Part shown: piece after piece, positions 60,158 to 64,000 of the stretch
How positions within the stretch are numbered: the first letter of the stretch is position 1
How the letters are laid out: each line of letters opens with the position of its first letter
Assembly: GCF_018638295.1 (NCBI RefSeq)
Contig: NZ_JABTTS010000015.1
Location: 62,001-126,000, forward strand
Origin: Streptomyces sp. CHD11
GTDB taxonomy: Bacteria > Actinomycetota > Actinomycetes > Streptomycetales > Streptomycetaceae
Length of the DNA: 64,000 nucleotides
Direction: 5' to 3'
Position numbers and translations under genes: made by a program
Notes under the pieces: model-generated
Database searches by the model: none
Seen by the model: the letters and a program-made list of their open reading frames with translations, nothing else
Told to the model about the DNA's origin: nothing

Positions 60158-61671
60158 GGGGTGTCCTCCCGCTTGCCGGGGGTGGCGCGCGCGTACTGGT
60201 AGAGCGCGAGGGACGGCGCACAGCGCCCGCACGGGTCGATCTCGTGCATCTCCTCCAGCAGGTCACCGGCCCAGCCGCGGCCGAGGCGGCGTCCCCACTC
60301 GAAGGGGCCCAGGGGGTAGTTCACACCCAGCCGCATCGCGGTGTCGATGTCCTCCTCGGTGGCCACGCCCTTGGCGACGGCCTCCACCGCGATGTCGATG
60401 ATCCGGGCCACCGTCCGCGCGACGATCATTCCGGGGACGTCCCCGATGACGCTGACCTTCTTGCCGAGCGCCTGGAACAGGCCGGTCGCCTCGGCGACGG
60501 TCCGCGCGGAGGTGTCCTGGCTGTGGGACAGGGCGATACGCGTGGCCGTGCGGTAGTCGAGGGCGAGGTCGAAGTAGACCACGTCGCTGAACTCCACCGA
60601 GGTCCGGCCGTCGGCGAGCACCAACTGTCCGCCGCCGGGCAGTACCAGGCGGGTGCCCTCGTCCTCGGCCTCCTCGCGCACCTCGATGCCCGCCTCGCGG
60701 ATCAGGGCGAGCAGCTCCGCGGCCGGCCCCAGGTCGCCCTCGGCGACGACGCACGCGGGCGGTCCGGCGGGCTCGGCGGTGTGGGGTTCGGGGCGCTCGG
60801 CGCCGTCGGTGTAGTCGTACCAGCCGATCCCGGCCTTGCGGCCGAGCCGGCCGGACTCGACCAGCCGGCGTTGCGCCAGCGACGGTGTGAAGCGCACGTC
60901 GTGGAAGAAGGACCGCCATACCGAGTGGGTGACGGATTCGTTGACGTCCTGGCCGATGAGGTCGGTCAGCTCGAAGGCGCCCATCCGGAAACCGCCGGAC
61001 TCGCGCAGGACCGCGTCGATGGTGGCCGGGTCGGCGCCCTGGGACTCGTACACCGCGAAGGCCTCGGCGTAGAAGGGCCGCGCGACCCGGTTGACGATGA
61101 AACCGGGGGTGTCGGCGCAGGCGACGGGGGTCTTGCCCCAGGCGCGGGCCGTCTCGTGCGCGCGCGTGGCGCTGGTGACGTCGGTGGCGAACCCGGAGAC
61201 GACCTCGACGAGCGGCAGCAGCGGCGCGGGGTTGAAGAAGTGCAGGCCCACGAAGCGTCCGGGCACGCGCAGGGCGCCGCCGATCGCGGTGACCGACAGC
61301 GAGGAGGTGTTGGTGGCGAGGAGGCAGTCGTCGGAGACGATGTCCTCCAGCGCGCGGAACAGCTCCTGCTTGACGTCGAGCCGCTCCACGACGGCCTCGA
61401 CGACCAGGGCGCAGCCGGCGAGACCGGTGAGCTCGTCGGCGGGCCGGAGACGCTCACGCGCGGCGTCCCGCTCGGCGGGGCCGAGCCGCCCCTTCGCCAC
61501 CAGCCGGTCGAGCCGCGCGGCGATGGCGTCGGCGGCCTTCCGGGCCTGGCCCGGGGCGGCGTCGTACAGCCGTACGGGATGGCCCGCGACCAGCGCGACC
61601 TGGGCGATTCCCTGGCCCATGGTGCCGGTGCCGACCACGGCCACGGGACTGCTGAGGTCGAGTGCTGTCAT
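60154..61671 (-). CDS. paaH: 3-Hydroxyacyl-CoA dehydrogenase, probably phenylacetate pathway
   Basis: A 505-residue NAD-dependent dehydrogenase with two 3HCDH C-terminal domains. NAD fold VAVVGTGTMGQGIAQVALVA, catalytic region NTSSLSVTAI, VGLHFFNPAPLLPLVEVV, TPGFIVNRVARPFYAEA, and later the second domain with IVARTVARIIDIAVEAVAKG. Double-domain members next to paaN act as PaaH (3-hydroxyadipyl-CoA). It diverges from paaN across a TetR-type palindrome. A general fatty-acid role is the alternative. Confidence 0.82.
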   Translation of the reverse strand: MTALDLSSPVAVVGTGTMGQGIAQVALVAGHPVRLYDAAPGQARKAADAIAARLDRLVAKGRLGPAERDAARERLRPADELTGLAGCALVVEAVVERLDVKQELFRALEDIVSDDCLLATNTSSLSVTAIGGALRVPGRFVGLHFFNPAPLLPLVEVVSGFATDVTSATRAHETARAWGKTPVACADTPGFIVNRVARPFYAEAFAVYESQGADPATIDAVLRESGGFRMGAFELTDLIGQDVNESVTHSVWRSFFHDVRFTPSLAQRRLVESGRLGRKAGIGWYDYTDGAERPEPHTAEPAGPPACVVAEGDLGPAAELLALIREAGIEVREEAEDEGTRLVLPGGGQLVLADGRTSVEFSDVVYFDLALDYRTATRIALSHSQDTSARTVAEATGLFQALGKKVSVIGDVPGMIVARTVARIIDIAVEAVAKGVATEEDIDTAMRLGVNYPLGPFEWGRRLGRGWAGDLLEEMHEIDPCGRCAPSLALYQYARATPGKREDTP

Positions 61672-61727
61672 GTGCGCGATCCTCCCGCACGGGGTTCTCC
61701 ACGGATGCGGCGGACCCCCTTGTCCCG

Positions 61728-61741
61728 ACCGATCGTTCGGT
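61728..61741. promoter_or_regulatory. TetR-type operator in the paaH/paaN divergent promoter
   Basis: ACCGATCGTTCGGT, arms ACCGA / TCGGT, between the divergent paaH and paaN starts (61671, 61833). It is nearly identical to 58891-58904 upstream of bkd cluster 2, and close in form to PaaR sites. Confidence 0.65.
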
Positions 61742-61832
61742 TACCCTAACTCTGACCGCCCGTTCCTGACTACGTTTCCGCACCGGTCCATGAGCTCGAC
61801 GAAGAGTTCCTGAGACGAGGAGTTGGTCCCGC

Positions 61833-63524
61833 ATGGCCGCCGAACTCACGGCGCACGAGCTGATCGCCCGCCACCGTCCGACCCTGGACCAGGCACTGGA
61901 AGCGATCCGCACACGCGCGTACTGGTCCCCGCACCCCGAGCACCCCAAGGCCTACGGGGCGAACGGCAGCCTGGACATGGCGGCGGGCAAGGCCGCCTTC
62001 GACGCCCTGCTCGGCACCCGGCTCGACCTCGGCCAGCCGGGCACGGACGGCTGGGTGGACGGCGAGACCTCTCCCTACGGCCTCGAGCTGGGCGTGAGCT
62101 ACCCGCACACGGACCCGGACGAGCTGCTTCCCGCCATGAAGGCCGGGATGCGCGCCTGGCGCGACGCGGGCGCGGAGACCCGCGCGGTGGTCTGTCTGGA
62201 GATCCTCAAGCGGATCAGCGACCGGACCATGGAATTCGCCCAGGCGGTCATGCACACCTCCGGCCAGGCGTTCATGATGGCGTTCCAGGCGGGCGGACCG
62301 CACGCGCAGGACCGCGGCATGGAGGCGGTGGCCTACGCGTACGTGGAGCAGATCCGCACACCCGACACCGCGGAGTGGACCAAGCCGCAGGGCAAGCGCG
62401 ACCCGCTCGCGCTCACCAAGCACTTCACCCCGGTCCCCAGGGGCGTCGCCCTGGTCATCGGCTGCAACACCTTCCCTACGTGGAACGGCTACCCGGGTCT
62501 CTTCGCCTCCCTCGCCACCGGCAACGCGGTCCTGGTCAAGCCGCACCCCCGCGCGGTGCTGCCGCTGGCGCTCACCGTCCAGGTGGCCCGCGAGGTGCTC
62601 ACCGAGTCCGGTTTCGACCCGAACCTGGTGGCGCTGGCCGCCGAGCGGCCGGGCGAGGGCATCGCCAAGAGCCTCGCCACCCGCCCGGAGATCCGGATCA
62701 TCGACTACACCGGCTCCACCGAGTTCGGCGACTGGCTGGAGGGCAACGCCCGCCAGGCGCAGGTGTACACGGAGAAGGCCGGCGTCAACACGGTGATCGT
62801 GGAGTCGGCCGGCGACTACCGGGGGATGCTGTCCAACCTGGCGTTCTCCCTGTCCCTGTACAGCGGCCAGATGTGCACCACCCCGCAGAACCTGGTGATC
62901 CCGCGCGAGGGAATCGGCACCGACCAGGGACACAAGTCCTTCGACGAGGTCGCCGCCGACCTCGCGCAGGCGGTCGACGGCCTGCTCGGCGACGACACCC
63001 GCGCCAACGCGCTGCTGGGTGCCATCGTCAACCAGGACGTCAAGGCCCGCCTGGAGGCCGCCGCCGGCCTCGGCGAGGTCGCCCTCGCCTCCCGCGAGAT
63101 CACCCACCCGGAGTTCCCGGGCGCGGTGGTCCGTACGCCGGTGATCGTGAAACTGGACGGTGCGAAGCCCGACGCCGAGGCCGCGTACATGAGCGAGTGC
63201 TTCGGCCCGGTCTCCTTCGCCGTCGCCGTCGACTCGGCCGACGACGCGGCCGCGCTGCTGCGGCGCACGATCCGCGAGAAGGGCGCGATGACGGTCGGCG
63301 CGTACACGACCTCACCGGAGTTCGAGGAGACGGTGCGCGAGGTCTGTCTGGAGGAGGCCGCCCAGCTCTCCCTCAACCTCACCGGCGGGGTGTACGTCAA
63401 CCAGACGGCCGCCTTCTCGGACTTCCACGGCTCCGGCGGCAACGCGGCGGCGAACGCGGCCCTGTGCGACGGCGCCTTCGTCTCCAACCGCTTCCGGGTC
63501 GTCGAGGTGCGCCGGGAGGCCTAG
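61833..63524 (+). CDS. paaN: Phenylacetate-degradation aldehyde dehydrogenase PaaN
   Basis: A 563-residue ALDH-superfamily protein from an ATG at 61833 with GAGGAG upstream. It carries the PaaN-type N-terminus (LTAHELIARHRPTLDQALEA), the NAD region VIGCNTFPTWNGYPGLFASL, VLVKPHPRAVLPLALTVQ, IIDYTGSTEFGDWLEGNAR, the catalytic Cys in LYSGQMCTTPQNLVIPREG and a VNQTAAFSDFHGSGGNAAAN end. It oxidises an aldehyde intermediate of the paa pathway. Other paa genes are outside the window. Its TAG abuts the convergent methyltransferase stop. Confidence 0.88.
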   Translation: MAAELTAHELIARHRPTLDQALEAIRTRAYWSPHPEHPKAYGANGSLDMAAGKAAFDALLGTRLDLGQPGTDGWVDGETSPYGLELGVSYPHTDPDELLPAMKAGMRAWRDAGAETRAVVCLEILKRISDRTMEFAQAVMHTSGQAFMMAFQAGGPHAQDRGMEAVAYAYVEQIRTPDTAEWTKPQGKRDPLALTKHFTPVPRGVALVIGCNTFPTWNGYPGLFASLATGNAVLVKPHPRAVLPLALTVQVAREVLTESGFDPNLVALAAERPGEGIAKSLATRPEIRIIDYTGSTEFGDWLEGNARQAQVYTEKAGVNTVIVESAGDYRGMLSNLAFSLSLYSGQMCTTPQNLVIPREGIGTDQGHKSFDEVAADLAQAVDGLLGDDTRANALLGAIVNQDVKARLEAAAGLGEVALASREITHPEFPGAVVRTPVIVKLDGAKPDAEAAYMSECFGPVSFAVAVDSADDAAALLRRTIREKGAMTVGAYTTSPEFEETVREVCLEEAAQLSLNLTGGVYVNQTAAFSDFHGSGGNAAANAALCDGAFVSNRFRVVEVRREA

Positions 63525-64000
63525 CTAGGAGTCCTGGTACGCGCCCCCGGTGGCGCTCCAGTGGTACAGCGTCATGGCCACACTGGTCGCGAGGTTGTAG
63601 CTGGAGACCTGGGGGCGCATCGGCAGCGCCACCAGGTGGTCGGCCCGCGCGCGCAGCCCGGGCGAGAGCCCGCTGCGCTCGGAGCCGAAGGCGAGCAGCG
63701 CGTCGTCGGGCAGCGTCAGCGAGCGGAGGTCCTCGCCCTCGGGGTCCAGCGCGAAGACCGGCCCCGGCAGCTCACCGGCGTCCGTCCGCTCCACGGCGGT
63801 GGCGAAGTGCAGCCCGGCCCCGGCGCGCACCACGGTGGGGTGCCAGGGATCGAGGGTGCCGGTGGTGACGACCCCGGTCGCCCCGAAACCGGCGGCCAGC
63901 CGGATCACCGCGCCCGCGTTGCCGAGGTTGCGCGGGTTGTCCAGGACCACCACGGGCGCGGTGCGCGGGGTGTGCGCCAGCTTCTCCAGGTTGCCCGCGC
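63525..64000 (-). CDS. TrmH/SpoU-family RNA methyltransferase (5' end beyond window)
   Basis: The last about 158 codons of a SPOUT methyltransferase: motif 1 VVLDNPRNLGNAGAVIRLAA, then LLAFGSERSGLSPGLRARAD and VALPMRPQVSSYNLATSVAM, the knot-forming C-terminus that binds S-adenosylmethionine. It methylates a ribose of rRNA or tRNA. The N-terminus and any substrate-recognition domain are off the right edge. Its stop codon (63525-63527) directly abuts the paaN stop. Confidence 0.9.
   Translation of the reverse strand, partial: AGNLEKLAHTPRTAPVVVLDNPRNLGNAGAVIRLAAGFGATGVVTTGTLDPWHPTVVRAGAGLHFATAVERTDAGELPGPVFALDPEGEDLRSLTLPDDALLAFGSERSGLSPGLRARADHLVALPMRPQVSSYNLATSVAMTLYHWSATGGAYQDS

Overview
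The window is very GC-rich, with dense genes, many GTG starts, ATGA stop-start overlaps and a strong third-position G/C bias. Gene content is that of a Streptomyces chromosome: whiJ-like XRE/DUF397/ATPase genes, a CGNR regulator, a Bpa proteasome activator, mycothiol-dependent-type enzymes and two branched-chain 2-oxoacid dehydrogenase (bkd) clusters. From memory, the order metG - aspS - pirin - acyl-CoA dehydrogenase - M18 peptidase - DD-carboxypeptidase - bkd - Ser/Thr kinases - bkd - paaH/paaN - TrmH resembles the origin-proximal core of S. coelicolor. Two near-perfect parS sites (GTTTCACGTGAAAC) agree with a position close to oriC.

Region 1 (1-8.6 kb): a truncated XRE/TPR regulator diverges from a tiny exported protein across a nested inverted-repeat operator. 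Then comes a co-directional minus-strand locus: a membrane PP2C/SpoIIE phosphatase, a caspase-fold-like protein lacking the catalytic residues (my inference), an EACC1-like small protein, a membrane-spanning fusion (cytoplasmic caspase, TM, solute-binding-like domain, VWA domain) and a solute-binding lipoprotein. It looks like a sensor-protease conflict or cell-death system and is the most interesting locus here.

Region 2 (8.6-15.5 kb): an endonuclease/exonuclease/phosphatase-family protein, a Tat-exported PhoX phosphatase with an upstream PHO-box-like repeat, a TerF-type VWA protein with a long Pro/Ala/Glu tract, and metG. Region 3 (15.5-20.5 kb): a 4.95-kb accessory island bracketed by a 50-bp duplication of the metG 3' end (48/50 identical), carrying XRE+DUF397+ATPase genes, an HTH protein and a frameshifted Rpn-like nuclease gene. 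A second Rpn-like copy just outside has lost its usual start codon.

Region 4 (20.6-38.7 kb): core genes (PH-domain protein, aspS, parS, pirin, SseB-like protein, acyl-CoA dehydrogenase, M18 aminopeptidase, DUF6458, LURP-one-related protein, nitrilase, DinB-like mycothiol enzyme, MFS/GntR pair, DD-carboxypeptidase, CGNR regulator, alpha/beta hydrolase, BRO-N protein). It also holds a deletion scar joining the 3' ends of two divergent genes and a 37-bp minisatellite abutting the nitrilase stop.

Region 5 (38.7-64 kb): bkd cluster 1 (E1a-E1b-E2), two divergent Ser/Thr kinases (one with a PASTA-like domain), the proteasome activator Bpa, a quinone oxidoreductase, a DrrAB-type ABC exporter, a TrkA-N potassium channel whose start overlaps moeA inside a second parS, a MobA-DUF6457 protein, bkd cluster 2 with divergent Lrp/AsnC regulator, then TetR - 3-hydroxyacyl-CoA dehydrogenase divergent from paaN, and a truncated TrmH/SpoU methyltransferase. 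A shared palindrome in front of bkd cluster 2 and in the paaH/paaN interval suggests one TetR regulator links branched-chain amino-acid and phenylacetate catabolism.

All functional calls rest on reading translated motifs by eye; no database search was run.
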